Notes: generated by a model from the letters alone, not told the origin. A DNA stretch of 64,000 bases from Candidatus Marithrix sp. (GCA_016744775.1 JADGDS010000001.1:729508-793507); one strand, 5' to 3'; numbered from the stretch's first letter, positions 17,610 through 26,606 are shown. Program-made: numbers and translations.

Positions 17610-18437
17610 TTATGAAATTCCAAAATTATAAATAGCGTTTTTACTAACACCAGTAATTTCGCTAGTTAATTTAGCGGCTTTTTTTAATGGTAATTCTTGG
17701 CGTAATATATTAAAAACACGCTCAGTTTCAGGGGTTAAAATTTTATTATTTATTGGCGATGCACCAGCAACTACTATTACAAATTCACCTTTTTGACGTT
17801 CTGCTTTTGCTTGTAACCAACTAAGCAATCCAATGAAATTATCTCTATAAATAGTTTCAAACTGTTTAGTTAATTCTTTTGCTAATACAGCTTGACGCTC
17901 GCCAAAAATAAGTCCCATATCAGTAATAGAATCAATAATACGATGTGGTGCCTCATAAAAAACTAAAGTTCTCGATTCATTAACTAAATTTTCTAAACTT
18001 TGCTTACGAGCAGTAGTTTTTGCTGGTAAAAAACCTTCAAATAAAAAACTATTAGCCGGAAAACCTGAAACTGATAATGCACTTATAATAGCACTAGCTC
18101 CGGGAATTGGAACCACTGTAATATTTTCAACATGAGCTTGTTGTAAAAAATAATAACCGGGATCGCTAATTAATGGTGTACCAGCATCACTAATTACCGC
18201 GATATTGTCACCATTTTTTACACGTACTAATAATTTTTCAGTAACTTGTCGCTCATTATGTTCATGTAAAGAATGTAAACTTGCTGTAATACCAAAATGG
18301 TTTAATAAATGACGACTATGACGAGTATCTTCAGCAACAATTAAATCAACTTGATCTAAAATTGTTCGCGCTCTAGGAGTTAAGTCTTGCAAATTACCAA
18401 TTGGCGTAGCAACTACATAAATAATACCAGTATTAAT
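17610..18437 (-). CDS. rsmI: 16S rRNA (cytidine-1402-2'-O)-methyltransferase, probable AUU start
   Basis: The product matches RsmI, which 2'-O-methylates C1402 of 16S rRNA. The sequence IIYVVATPIGNLQDLTPRA begins at about residue 4 and AEDTRHSRHLL, ISDAGTPLISDPGY, PGASAIISALSVSGF and YEAPHRI follow. The frame is open from the family start, but it contains no ATG, GTG or TTG before the conserved VVATPIGN motif; the first TTG (18392) would delete it. The best start is ATT at 18437, with AAAGGA ending 6 nt upstream. A sequencing error cannot be excluded. The gene is divergent from lpoA. Confidence 0.9.
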   Translation of the reverse strand: MNTGIIYVVATPIGNLQDLTPRARTILDQVDLIVAEDTRHSRHLLNHFGITASLHSLHEHNERQVTEKLLVRVKNGDNIAVISDAGTPLISDPGYYFLQQAHVENITVVPIPGASAIISALSVSGFPANSFLFEGFLPAKTTARKQSLENLVNESRTLVFYEAPHRIIDSITDMGLIFGERQAVLAKELTKQFETIYRDNFIGLLSWLQAKAERQKGEFVIVVAGASPINNKILTPETERVFNILRQELPLKKAAKLTSEITGVSKNAIYNFGIS

Positions 18438-18489
18438 AATTAATCCTTTGTGATAAAATAAAAAATTATGACTATTTGTAAGAAGTAAT

Positions 18490-19575
18490 ATGTTTATTTA
18501 TCCATTTATCTATCTATTTATTTTTCTATTATCTGCTTGTACTACTCTTGACCAAGAAGCTAGAACAACATTAACTCCTACTACTATAGCAACTAACAAA
18601 ACTAATGAGGTTGTTGCACCTAAGTTAATAAAAAAGGTACAAGTTGTACCAGCAAAAATTCAAAAGATTGCCTTATTCTTACCAAATCCAAAAAATAGGT
18701 TTGGAATCTTAGGAGACGCAATTAAAAAAGGCTTTATCGCAGCCGCTGATGCTAATCAAAGCAAAGTCAAAATTACTAGACATTATGTTAAGCCAAATAA
18801 TGTTTCAGCTATATATAAAATAGTTGTCAAGCAAGGAGCTGATTTTGTAGTTGGTCCATTATTAAAAATAACAATTAACAGTTTAATAAAAAATACAACA
18901 AAACTACCTGTTCCAGTGTTAGCTTTAAATCATTTAGATTCACAACCAAAAGTTAGTAATTTATATCAATTTGCTTTATCAGCAACAGATGAAGCCAAAG
19001 CAGTGGCACAATTAGTCAAACTACATCATCGTGCAATCGCATTATACCCAAATACCGATTGGGGAAAAGATGTTTTTAACGCTTTTACTAAAGAATGGAA
19101 AACTGGGCAAATTGTTAGCACAATCCCTTATTATTCTTATAATAACTATGTAACTTATATTTCAAAATCATTAAGGAAACAGAAAAATATTGATATGATA
19201 TTTTTAGTGGCTCACCCTAATAAAGCATATCAGATAGTTCCTATCCTTAAACGAAAATTTAAAAATGTAGCTATTTATTCTACTTCTCATATATATCGCG
19301 GCAAACTTACTAAGAAAAAAGATTATAAATTGAATAAAGTTATCTTTATAGATATGCCTTGGATATTAACCAAAAATTTACCTTTTAAAATCAAAAGATA
19401 TAAACGCTTATATGCTTTTGGAATGGATGCTTATCTATTAGCATCTAAATTTAAACAAGGTAAATGGCAAGGTAAAACTGGACATTTATTTATAGATAAG
19501 CAAGGGGTTATTCATCGTAATCAATTAACCGCTTTACAGTTTGTAAAAGGTGAACCACAATTACTAAACCAATAA
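18490..19575 (+). CDS. lpoA: penicillin-binding protein activator LpoA-like (LppC) lipoprotein, short form
   Basis: The 361-residue product has a lipobox (LLSAC, Cys17) and an LppC domain with a periplasmic-binding-protein fold: KIALFLPNPKNRFGILGDAIKKGFIAA, GADFVVGPLLK, PVLALNH and the C-terminal GKTGHLFIDKQGVIHRN. LpoA stimulates PBP1a from the outer membrane. E. coli LpoA is about 678 residues with a TPR N-terminal domain, which is absent here. The position between rsmI and yraN is the conserved gene order. A PBP1a gene lies at 46568-49183. Confidence 0.88.
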   Translation: MFIYPFIYLFIFLLSACTTLDQEARTTLTPTTIATNKTNEVVAPKLIKKVQVVPAKIQKIALFLPNPKNRFGILGDAIKKGFIAAADANQSKVKITRHYVKPNNVSAIYKIVVKQGADFVVGPLLKITINSLIKNTTKLPVPVLALNHLDSQPKVSNLYQFALSATDEAKAVAQLVKLHHRAIALYPNTDWGKDVFNAFTKEWKTGQIVSTIPYYSYNNYVTYISKSLRKQKNIDMIFLVAHPNKAYQIVPILKRKFKNVAIYSTSHIYRGKLTKKKDYKLNKVIFIDMPWILTKNLPFKIKRYKRLYAFGMDAYLLASKFKQGKWQGKTGHLFIDKQGVIHRNQLTALQFVKGEPQLLNQ

Positions 19576-19934
19576 CTACAGTTTCTCAAGGGCAATGGGC
19601 TGAAACTTTAGCCCATAATTATTTATGTCAACAAGGTTTAAAACCTATTGAACGTAATTTTCGTTGTAAAACTGGAGAAATCGATCTTATTTTTTTAGAT
19701 AAAACTATATTAGCTTTTATTGAAGTACGTTATAGAAAAAACAGTCGTAGCTACGGTGGTAGTTTAGAAAGCATTGATTTTCGTAAACAACAACGTATAA
19801 TAAATACCGCTACTTATTATTTACATACTCATAAATGGGCACAACAATTTTCTTGTCGTTTTGATGCAATATTAATTAACGGTAACACCACAGATCCACA
19901 ACTATCTTGGATTAGTGATGCTTTTCGTATTTAA
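19560..19934 (+). CDS. yraN: YraN/UPF0102 family protein, probable AUU start
   Basis: The 124-residue product matches the YraN/UPF0102 family of nuclease-fold proteins, with GQWAETLAHNYLCQQG, RNFRCKTGEIDLIFLD and AFIEVRYRKN (the E..D..ExR catalytic-like set), then SIDFRKQQRI and CRFDAIL. The frame is open only from 19554, after a TGA, and has no ATG, GTG or TTG before the family start. An ATT at 19560 lies 6 nt after AAGGTGA, a strong ribosome site, and an ATA at 19572 overlaps the lpoA stop. The gene overlaps the lpoA end and follows it as in other gammaproteobacteria. Confidence 0.85.
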   Translation: MTKPITTVSQGQWAETLAHNYLCQQGLKPIERNFRCKTGEIDLIFLDKTILAFIEVRYRKNSRSYGGSLESIDFRKQQRIINTATYYLHTHKWAQQFSCRFDAILINGNTTDPQLSWISDAFRI

Positions 19935-20434
19935 CTCATAAGGCCCACAACTTTAGTTAAAGTTTCATAAGCATCATTCACTGTGATTTTTGATTGCTGC
20001 TTATCTTTTTGTTTAGAATTTAAAAGACTATAAGAAAAATTTGATACTTGTTGAGCTTTATCTATTAAATCATCAGGTATAGACAATGTACTTTGTAATA
20101 GTTCTAATAATTCTATAGCATTCCAAAATTCTTCATCTTTTTCAAAAGATGCAAATATAGAACTAGCTAAACTAACTGGAGATGAAGTATCATATAGTTT
20201 ATTTTTACTTTGTTCTTGTAAATAGTCTCTGGTACATTGTTCAAATTTGATCCATAATAACAATACAAACAAATCTTCAGAGTCGCTTTTACTACGCTCA
20301 ATTTTTTTATCAGCATCAATTGGTTTCATATCTTCAAAGAACTTGTGATGCTGATTTATCCCTGTTACAAATTCAAAACAAGCTTGGGAAGTAAGGTAAG
20401 ATTCCCAAACTGATAATAATGGATTAGTATTCAT
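19931..20434 (-). CDS. hypothetical protein
   Basis: I do not recognise this 167-residue protein. It has no signal peptide or membrane helix and is rich in acidic, Lys and Gln residues, with a helix-prone C-terminal half (SYSLLNSKQKDKQQSKITVNDAYETL). The start MNTNPLLSVWESYLTSQACFEF and a KIERSKSDSEDLF linker are the only notable stretches. Its stop overlaps the yraN stop tail to tail through TTAA, so no terminator separates them. Confidence 0.6.
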   Translation of the reverse strand: MNTNPLLSVWESYLTSQACFEFVTGINQHHKFFEDMKPIDADKKIERSKSDSEDLFVLLLWIKFEQCTRDYLQEQSKNKLYDTSSPVSLASSIFASFEKDEEFWNAIELLELLQSTLSIPDDLIDKAQQVSNFSYSLLNSKQKDKQQSKITVNDAYETLTKVVGLMS

Positions 20435-20484
20435 AATCGTCGATTATTTTAATAAACTTATAGAATTGTAACACATTAATATTT

Positions 20485-21252
20485 ATGAAATCTCATATTC
20501 CTCGTAAACGTTTTGGTCAAAATTTTCTGCATGATACCCAAGTAATTCAAGCAATTATAAGTGCTATTGCTCCTAAATCTAAACAACATATAGTTGAAAT
20601 AGGACCGGGTACTGGGGCATTAACACGTCCTTTGCTTGAATCCAATTGCCAATTAGATGTGATAGAACTTGATCGTGATTTGATTGAAAATCTAAAAAAA
20701 TTACAATTACGTATTTTTAATAAAGATGTTTTAAAATTTGATTTTAAGGAATTAATGACTACTGATTTGCCGCTTAGGATCGTAGGTAATTTACCTTATA
20801 ATATATCTACACCTTTATTATTTCATTTGCTTAAATATCAAGATGATATAATGGATATGACTTTTATGCTACAAAAAGAAGTGGTTGATCGTATGATTGC
20901 CGCTCCTGCAAGCTCAGAGTATGGACGTTTATCAGTTATGTTACAATATCATTGCCAAATTGAAAAATTATTTGATGTTAGCCCAGATGCTTTTACACCT
21001 GCACCTAAAGTAGATTCCAGTATTGTACAATTAATACCTTACTCTGAACCACCAGTGATGATCAATGATCATAAATATTTTGTTCGACTAGTTACTAGCG
21101 CATTTGCACAGCGGCGTAAAACTTTACGTAATAATTTAAAAAATTTGCTTGATATAACAGATATAGAAGCGGCAGGAATCAATCCACAAGCTCGCGCTGA
21201 AACTTTAACATTACAACAATTTGCACAATTAGCTAATTATGAAAAAACCTGA
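20485..21252 (+). CDS. rsmA: 16S rRNA dimethyladenosine transferase
   Basis: The 255-residue product is RsmA (KsgA), which dimethylates A1518 and A1519 of 16S rRNA late in 30S assembly. The start IPRKRFGQNFLHDTQVI, the SAM-binding VEIGPGTGALTRPLLE, the catalytic GNLPYNISTPLLFHLL and AFAQRRKTLRNNLK near the C-terminus are clear. Its end overlaps the next gene by 14 nt, so the two are coupled. Confidence 0.96.
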   Translation: MKSHIPRKRFGQNFLHDTQVIQAIISAIAPKSKQHIVEIGPGTGALTRPLLESNCQLDVIELDRDLIENLKKLQLRIFNKDVLKFDFKELMTTDLPLRIVGNLPYNISTPLLFHLLKYQDDIMDMTFMLQKEVVDRMIAAPASSEYGRLSVMLQYHCQIEKLFDVSPDAFTPAPKVDSSIVQLIPYSEPPVMINDHKYFVRLVTSAFAQRRKTLRNNLKNLLDITDIEAAGINPQARAETLTLQQFAQLANYEKT

Positions 21253-22453
21253 ACTATTATCACCAGCCGGCACTCTCAAAAATATGCGTTATGCTTTTGC
21301 TTATGGAGCTGACGCTGTTTATGCAGGGCAACCACGTTATAGTTTACGAGTACGTCAAAATGATTTTAAAAATTTAGACAATTTAGCAACTGCTATTGAT
21401 GAGGCTCATCAATTAGACAAGAAATTTTTTCTAGCGACTAATTTGTTGCCTCATAATGCGAAGTTAAAAACTTTCATTGATGATATGGAACCCATAATTG
21501 CAATGCAGCCAGATGCTTTAATTATGGCTGATCCCGGTTTAATTATGTTGGTGCGAGAACGTTGGTCAGATATACCAATTCATTTATCTGTACAAGCCAA
21601 TACTATGAATTATGCTTCTGTAAAATTTTGGCAAAACTTTGGTTTAACTCGCATTATTCTGTCTCGTGAAATTTCCTTAGATGATGTTGCCGAAATTCGC
21701 GAACAATGTCCAGATATTGAGTTAGAGGTGTTTATACATGGAGCATTATGTATAGCTTATTCTGGGCGTTGCTTATTATCTGGTTATATGAACCATCGTG
21801 ATGCTAATCAAGGAACTTGTACCAATGCCTGTCGTTGGGAATATAAGGTTCAAGAACCAAAACGCCCAGATGACCCTATGCCAATTATGGAAGATGAAAA
21901 TGGTACATATATTATGAATTCCAAAGATTTACGTGCGGTTCAACACGTAGAACGACTTATGGATATAGGAATAGATTGCTTAAAGATTGAAGGGCGAACC
22001 AAATCACATTATTACGCTGCACGAACCGCACAAGTTTATCGTCAAGCAATAGACAATAAGGCTGCTGGTAAAGCCTTTGATATGAATCTGATGACTGAAC
22101 TAGAAAAGCTAGCTAATCGCGGCTACACAGAAGGTTTCTTCCGTCGCCATGTACCAGAAGAATACCAAAATTATGAAAGCGGCAACTCAAACCACCAGCG
22201 TCAACAATTTGTTGGAGAAATTATTTCTCAAGACAACGACTTGTTAGAAATAGATGTAAAAAATCGTTTTAGCGTAGGAGACCGTTTAGAATTAATGTCA
22301 GCTCAAGGAAAGCCACAATATTTCACACTAGAACATATTGAAAACAAAAAAGGCGAAAGTATCTCAGTAGCCCCCGGTTCAGGGCATGTTGTGAAAATTC
22401 GCAAACCAATCGACAGTGAATTTAAATATGGCTTATTGTTGAGGGAATTGTAA
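21239..22453 (+). CDS. trhP: tRNA 5-hydroxyuridine synthesis protein TrhP (YegQ, peptidase U32 family)
   Basis: The 404-residue product is a peptidase-U32-family protein closest in layout to YegQ/TrhP, which makes 5-hydroxyuridine at tRNA position 34 using prephenate-derived chemistry. The family block ELLSPAGTLKNMRYAFAYGADAVYAG begins the protein, and the Fe-S cysteine set is visible in HGALCIAYSGRCLLSGY followed by GTCTNACRW near residues 168-199. SVQANTMN and IDCLKIEGRTKS are also typical. It overlaps rsmA at its start, and its last 32 nt overlap the convergent fumarase gene. Confidence 0.9.
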   Translation: MKKPELLSPAGTLKNMRYAFAYGADAVYAGQPRYSLRVRQNDFKNLDNLATAIDEAHQLDKKFFLATNLLPHNAKLKTFIDDMEPIIAMQPDALIMADPGLIMLVRERWSDIPIHLSVQANTMNYASVKFWQNFGLTRIILSREISLDDVAEIREQCPDIELEVFIHGALCIAYSGRCLLSGYMNHRDANQGTCTNACRWEYKVQEPKRPDDPMPIMEDENGTYIMNSKDLRAVQHVERLMDIGIDCLKIEGRTKSHYYAARTAQVYRQAIDNKAAGKAFDMNLMTELEKLANRGYTEGFFRRHVPEEYQNYESGNSNHQRQQFVGEIISQDNDLLEIDVKNRFSVGDRLELMSAQGKPQYFTLEHIENKKGESISVAPGSGHVVKIRKPIDSEFKYGLLLREL

Positions 22454-23951
22454 TCTTCTGCCATTGCGCTGGTCCGATTTTATGCACTGATTTGCCGGTC
22501 ACATCGACTGCTACTGTTACTGGCATGTCTTTTACTTCAAATTCATGGATTGCTTCCATTCCTAAGTCGGCAAAGGCTACTACTCGCGCTGCACGTATCG
22601 CTTTGGATACTAAATATGCGGCTCCGCCTACTGCCATTAAATATACGGCTTTATGTTTTTTGATAGCTTCTATGGCTTCGGGACCACGTTCGGCTTTGCC
22701 TATCATGCCTATAATGCCGGTTTTGGCTAACATCATTTCTGTAAATTTGTCCATACGTGTTGCTGTTGTTGGTCCTGCTGGTCCAACTACTTCATTGGCT
22801 ACTGGATCTACTGGACCTACGTAATAGATAAAGCTATTTTTAAAATTTACTCCTTCTGGTAGCGGTTTGCCTGCTGCTAATAAATCTGCAATACGTTTAT
22901 GAGCGGCATCGCGCCCAGTGATTATTTTTCCTGTTAATAATAAGCTTTCTCCGGGTTGCCATTCAGCAATTTGTTCTGGGGTGATTGTGTCCAGATTAAC
23001 TCGTCGTGTTGTTGCTGCTGCTTCCCATGTTACCGGAGGCCAATCTTCTAAGTTTGGTGGATTTAAATTGGCTGGACCACTGCCATCAAGTATAAAGTGT
23101 GCATGACGAGTGGCTGCGCAGTTGGGTATCATTGCTACTGGCAAAGAGGCGGCATGAGTCGGATAATCTAGTATTTTTACGTCTAAGACTGTTGTTAGTC
23201 CACCTAATCCTTGCGCTCCTATGCCTAAAGCATTGACTTTTTCATATAATTCTAAGCGCAATTCTTCAAGTTTATTTGATGGTCCTCGCGCTTGTAATTC
23301 TTGAATATCAATGCTTTGCATTAGTGATTCTTTGGCTAATAGCATAGCTTTTTCTGCGGTACCACCAATGCCGATTCCTAAGATACCGGGAGGACACCAA
23401 CCTGCTCCCATTTTAGGTACGGTATTTAATACCCAATCAACGATATTATCACTTGGATTTAAGATCGTAAATTTAGATTTGTTTTCAGAGCCACCGCCTT
23501 TAGCGGCAACTGTTACTTCTACAGTATCACCAAGAACTAGTTCAGTGTGGATTACTGCGGGAGTATTATCTTTGGTATTGCGACGAGTTCCGATTGGATC
23601 AGTGACAATGGATGCGCGTAATTTATTATCTGAATTATTATAAGCTTGTCGCACCCCTTCATTTACCATATCTGCAATACTGTTATTAGTATTCCAATGT
23701 ACATTCATTCCAATTTTAAGAAATACCACAGCAATACCGGTATCTTGACAAATTGGACGATGACTTTCGGCACACATACGAGAATTAACTAAAATTTGTG
23801 CGATTGCATCTTTAGCAGCGGCTGATTGTTCACGATCATAAGCGGCAGCTAAGGCTTTGATATAATCAACTGGATGATAGTAAGAAATAAATTGAAAAGC
23901 ATCAGCAATGCTTTGAATGAAATCTGATTCTGAAATTGTTGGCATAATCAT
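22422..23951 (-). CDS. class I fumarate hydratase
   Basis: The 509-residue product is an oxygen-sensitive [4Fe-4S] fumarase of class I that interconverts fumarate and malate in the TCA cycle. Cysteine ligands stand in HRPICQDTG, GAGWCPPG and PNCAATRH, and the fused alpha and beta parts are both present, with SLLLTGKIITGRDAAHKR and NEVVGPAGPTTATRMDKFT in the beta part. Naming it fumA or fumB is not possible from the sequence alone. It overlaps the end of trhP by 32 nt in the convergent orientation. Confidence 0.95.
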   Translation of the reverse strand: MIMPTISESDFIQSIADAFQFISYYHPVDYIKALAAAYDREQSAAAKDAIAQILVNSRMCAESHRPICQDTGIAVVFLKIGMNVHWNTNNSIADMVNEGVRQAYNNSDNKLRASIVTDPIGTRRNTKDNTPAVIHTELVLGDTVEVTVAAKGGGSENKSKFTILNPSDNIVDWVLNTVPKMGAGWCPPGILGIGIGGTAEKAMLLAKESLMQSIDIQELQARGPSNKLEELRLELYEKVNALGIGAQGLGGLTTVLDVKILDYPTHAASLPVAMIPNCAATRHAHFILDGSGPANLNPPNLEDWPPVTWEAAATTRRVNLDTITPEQIAEWQPGESLLLTGKIITGRDAAHKRIADLLAAGKPLPEGVNFKNSFIYYVGPVDPVANEVVGPAGPTTATRMDKFTEMMLAKTGIIGMIGKAERGPEAIEAIKKHKAVYLMAVGGAAYLVSKAIRAARVVAFADLGMEAIHEFEVKDMPVTVAVDVTGKSVHKIGPAQWQKITIPSTISHI

Positions 23952-23998
23952 TTATTGGAATTATTTGGGTACAAATCTTTCTTTAAAAGCATCATTTT

Positions 23999-24141
23999 CT
24001 CGTTCCCACGCTCCAGCGTGGTAACGCATGTGCTGACGCTCCAGCGTCAAGTTACTACAATTAATTCAACTTAATTAACATTTTGCGACTGGACGCTGGA
24101 GCGTCCATACATGCGTTACCACGCTGGAGCGTGGGAACGAG
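23999..24141. repeat. 143-bp hairpin repeat element, copy 1
   Basis: This element has terminal inverted repeats starting CTCGTTCCCACGCTCCAGCG and an inner pair GACGCTCCAGCGTC / GGACGCTGGAGCGTCC. It is identical over all 143 bases to the copy at 24287-24429. Shorter relatives lie at 55699-55717 and 59503-59531. It truncates a minus-strand gene fragment at 24142. Confidence 0.92.
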
Positions 24142-24243
24142 AATAACGAGAATAATAACCGCCGTGCCATCATTTAGCACATATCCATCACAAATTATGC
24201 CCGGTATTAATTCGACTTTTCCATAATGTATAGCTTCTTGCAT
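24142..24243 (-). pseudogene. N-terminal gene fragment cut by the repeat element
   Basis: From the ATG at 24243, the frame reads MQEAIHYGKVELIPGIICDG and continues YVLNDGTAVIIL before running into the 143-bp repeat. The residues resemble the N-terminus of P63C-type uncharacterised proteins as I remember them, but I am not sure. The rest of the gene is absent, so this is a relic left between the fumarase gene and the lysA-like gene. Confidence 0.45.
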
Positions 24244-24271
24244 AAATATTAAATATATTTGTTATAATTAT

Positions 24272-24447
24272 AATATGAAATCTTTTCTCGTTCCCACGCT
24301 CCAGCGTGGTAACGCATGTGCTGACGCTCCAGCGTCAAGTTACTACAATTAATTCAACTTAATTAACATTTTGCGACTGGACGCTGGAGCGTCCATACAT
24401 GCGTTACCACGCTGGAGCGTGGGAACGAGAACAATATGAAATCTTTT
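24272..24447. mobile_element. 143-bp hairpin element copy 2 with 15-bp flanking direct repeats
   Basis: The element at 24287-24429 (plus three bases AAC) is flanked by perfect 15-bp direct repeats, AATATGAAATCTTTT, at 24272-24286 and 24433-24447. The right repeat holds the ATG and first codons of the lysA-like gene. The simplest reading is insertion just behind the start codon with duplication of the target, so a start codon exists on both sides. The upstream copy of the start codon now leads into a short frame that ends inside the element. Confidence 0.8.
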
Positions 24448-25689
24448 AAACCACAAATTATATCAGACTTAGTCACAAAATACGCTACTCCTTTATACGT
24501 ATATGATATTAACACTATTAAAAGCCAATATGATTTATTAAGGCTGTATATTCCTAAGCAAGTTAAAATATTTTACGCGCTTAAAGCTAATCCCAATCCA
24601 AGTATTTGTGCATTTATTCATTCATTAGGTGCTGGTGCTGAAATCGCTTCATCTGGTGAACTTTATATTGCTTTAAAATCTGGCTTTTTAGCCTCGGATA
24701 TTATTTATAATGGTCCGGGTAAAACTGATGATGATATAGCTTATGCTATTGAAAATAATATTCATTTATTAAATGTTGAGTCAATGGATGAGCTTTATAG
24801 AATCAATAGAATTGCTGAACAAGCACAGCGTTTAATTAAAATTTGTGTCAGAATTAATCCTTTATGTGGCGCGGCACAGGCTAAAATGCACACTGGTGGC
24901 GATTCACAAAAATTTGGGATTGATGAGGAAAAAGTAGATGAGCTGATTGAAGCCGCATTAAAGTTAGATTGGGTAAAATTATCAGGTATTCATATCTATG
25001 TAGGTTCACAGATTTTAAGTCATAAGGTATTATTGACTAGTATAGAAAATACTTTAAATATTGCTTGTAAACTTGCTAAGCAATATCAGTTAAAACTAGA
25101 AACAATTAATTTAGGTGGCGGTTTAGGTGTACCATATACAGACTCAGAACAAGAATTTAATGTAGAACAATTTGGTTCGGGCTTATCAGAAGTAATTGCC
25201 AAAATATCAAACTGTTATGATTTATCAGAAACCCAATTTATTTTAGAACCCGGCAGATTTTTAGTTTCAGATGCTGGTATTTTGCTAACAAAAGTTCTCA
25301 GTGTCAAAGAATCACGCGGAAAAAAATATGCAATTGTAGATAGCGGCATTAATCATGCCTTTTTGCCATTTAGAATGAATAAAAAATATTCAACTGTGAT
25401 TGCTAATAAACTTGATCAAGCAATTGATAGCAAAGTAATTATCGGTGGTCCATTATGTACAAGCATGGATGTATTTACCACCGAAGTGGAATTACCTCAT
25501 ATAGAAGTAAATGATATTATTTGCATATTCAATGCAGGAGCTTATGGATTTTCAGCCAGTTTATTATATTTTTTAAGCGCAACTATGCCTGCTGAAGTCA
25601 TGATTGATAAAAATGGGCAAGACATTTTAATTAGACGTAGAGGCAGAAAAGAAGATTTTCTTTTGGGAACCGCTTATGAAAAATGTTGA
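24436..25689 (+). CDS. diaminopimelate-decarboxylase-like (type III fold) PLP enzyme
   Basis: The 417-residue product is a fold-III PLP decarboxylase of the LysA/ODC group, with FYALKANPNP (PLP lysine), AGAEIASSGEL, SGIHIYVGSQI, NLGGGLGVPY and EPGRFLVSDAG. The substrate-specificity loop reads GPLCTSMDVF rather than the GPICESGD usual for LysA, and GAYGFSASLLYFLSATMPAEVM replaces the usual YNSRPRPAEV. That resembles BtrK-like and exosortase-linked relatives, so it may not be the lysine-pathway enzyme. Its start region carries the 15-bp duplication next to a repeat element. Its last 16 nt overlap thiL. Confidence 0.78.
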   Translation: MKSFKPQIISDLVTKYATPLYVYDINTIKSQYDLLRLYIPKQVKIFYALKANPNPSICAFIHSLGAGAEIASSGELYIALKSGFLASDIIYNGPGKTDDDIAYAIENNIHLLNVESMDELYRINRIAEQAQRLIKICVRINPLCGAAQAKMHTGGDSQKFGIDEEKVDELIEAALKLDWVKLSGIHIYVGSQILSHKVLLTSIENTLNIACKLAKQYQLKLETINLGGGLGVPYTDSEQEFNVEQFGSGLSEVIAKISNCYDLSETQFILEPGRFLVSDAGILLTKVLSVKESRGKKYAIVDSGINHAFLPFRMNKKYSTVIANKLDQAIDSKVIIGGPLCTSMDVFTTEVELPHIEVNDIICIFNAGAYGFSASLLYFLSATMPAEVMIDKNGQDILIRRRGRKEDFLLGTAYEKC

Positions 25690-26606
25690 TAACCAGAGAT
25701 TTTGCTAATAAATATTTTACCATCTTTATCTAAACAGCGTAAACCCAATTGTTGTTCTATGGTGCCAATACGAGTTGCCGCTATAGGTGGTTTTTTATTA
25801 GCTGGCATTGTAAAACATAATTCATAGTCATCTCCTGCTGTTAAGGCTAATTTCAATGCAGTTTCTCGATTTATCGATTGCAAAGCTTTTGATAAAGGTA
25901 AAGATTCTACATTTAATGACGCTCCAACTTTACTTGCAGTCAAAATATGATTTAAATCTGCAAGTAAACCATCAGAAACATCAATTGCCGCATTAGCAAT
26001 ACTTGTTAATTTTTTGCCCTCAGATATACGAGCAGTTGGTTTATTTAACCGAGATTCTGCATAATTTTGCATTTCAGGAGCTAATGTTATGCGTTTTTCT
26101 ATAGCGGCTAAACCTAAACCAGCGTCACCTAAAGTTCCAGTTACATAAATAGCATCTCCAACTTGAGCGGCACTGCGTAACAAAGCTAGTTCTACAAAAC
26201 CAGTAACTTGTATAGTTACCGTTAAGGAACCACGAGTTGTATCTCCACCAATTAAACTTATCTCAGCCGCTGTAGCCAATTCTAATAAACCTTGACTAAA
26301 TCGCGCTAACCAAGCTTCATCGACTTTTGGGCAAGTTAAGGCTAAAGTCATCCATGCAGGAGTAGCTCCCATCGCGGCGAGATCACTTAAATTTACCGCC
26401 AAAGCTTTATAAGCAATATCTTCAGGTTTGGTATTGACAGGAAAATGCACCCCTTCGACTAAGGTATCAATAGCCATAACTAATTGCATTCCGGCAGGTG
26501 CGGTGCATAAAGCAGCATCATCGCCTATACCTAATACAACATCTCTTCGTGTTGGAAACTTTTGCTTAAAAAAACGATTAATTAAATCAAATTCAGTAAT
26601 TGGCAT
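25674..26606 (-). CDS. thiL: thiamine-monophosphate kinase
   Basis: The 310-residue product is ThiL, which phosphorylates thiamine monophosphate to the active diphosphate. Typical motifs are MPITEFDLINRFF, VLGIGDDAALC, DTLVEGVHFP, VNLSDLAAMGATPAW, GGDTTRGSLTVTIQVTG and AIDVSDGLLADLNHI. It starts 3 nt after the stop of the DUF4143 ATPase gene upstream, so it probably depends on that gene's promoter. It overlaps the convergent lysA-like gene by 16 nt. Confidence 0.95.
   Translation of the reverse strand: MPITEFDLINRFFKQKFPTRRDVVLGIGDDAALCTAPAGMQLVMAIDTLVEGVHFPVNTKPEDIAYKALAVNLSDLAAMGATPAWMTLALTCPKVDEAWLARFSQGLLELATAAEISLIGGDTTRGSLTVTIQVTGFVELALLRSAAQVGDAIYVTGTLGDAGLGLAAIEKRITLAPEMQNYAESRLNKPTARISEGKKLTSIANAAIDVSDGLLADLNHILTASKVGASLNVESLPLSKALQSINRETALKLALTAGDDYELCFTMPANKKPPIAATRIGTIEQQLGLRCLDKDGKIFISKISGYQHFS

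Noticed and set aside
24061-24141. C-terminal half of the 60-codon frame at 24061-24243
   Set aside because: This part is the 143-bp repeat read in frame (PTLQRGNAC...), so only the upstream half can be a gene remnant.
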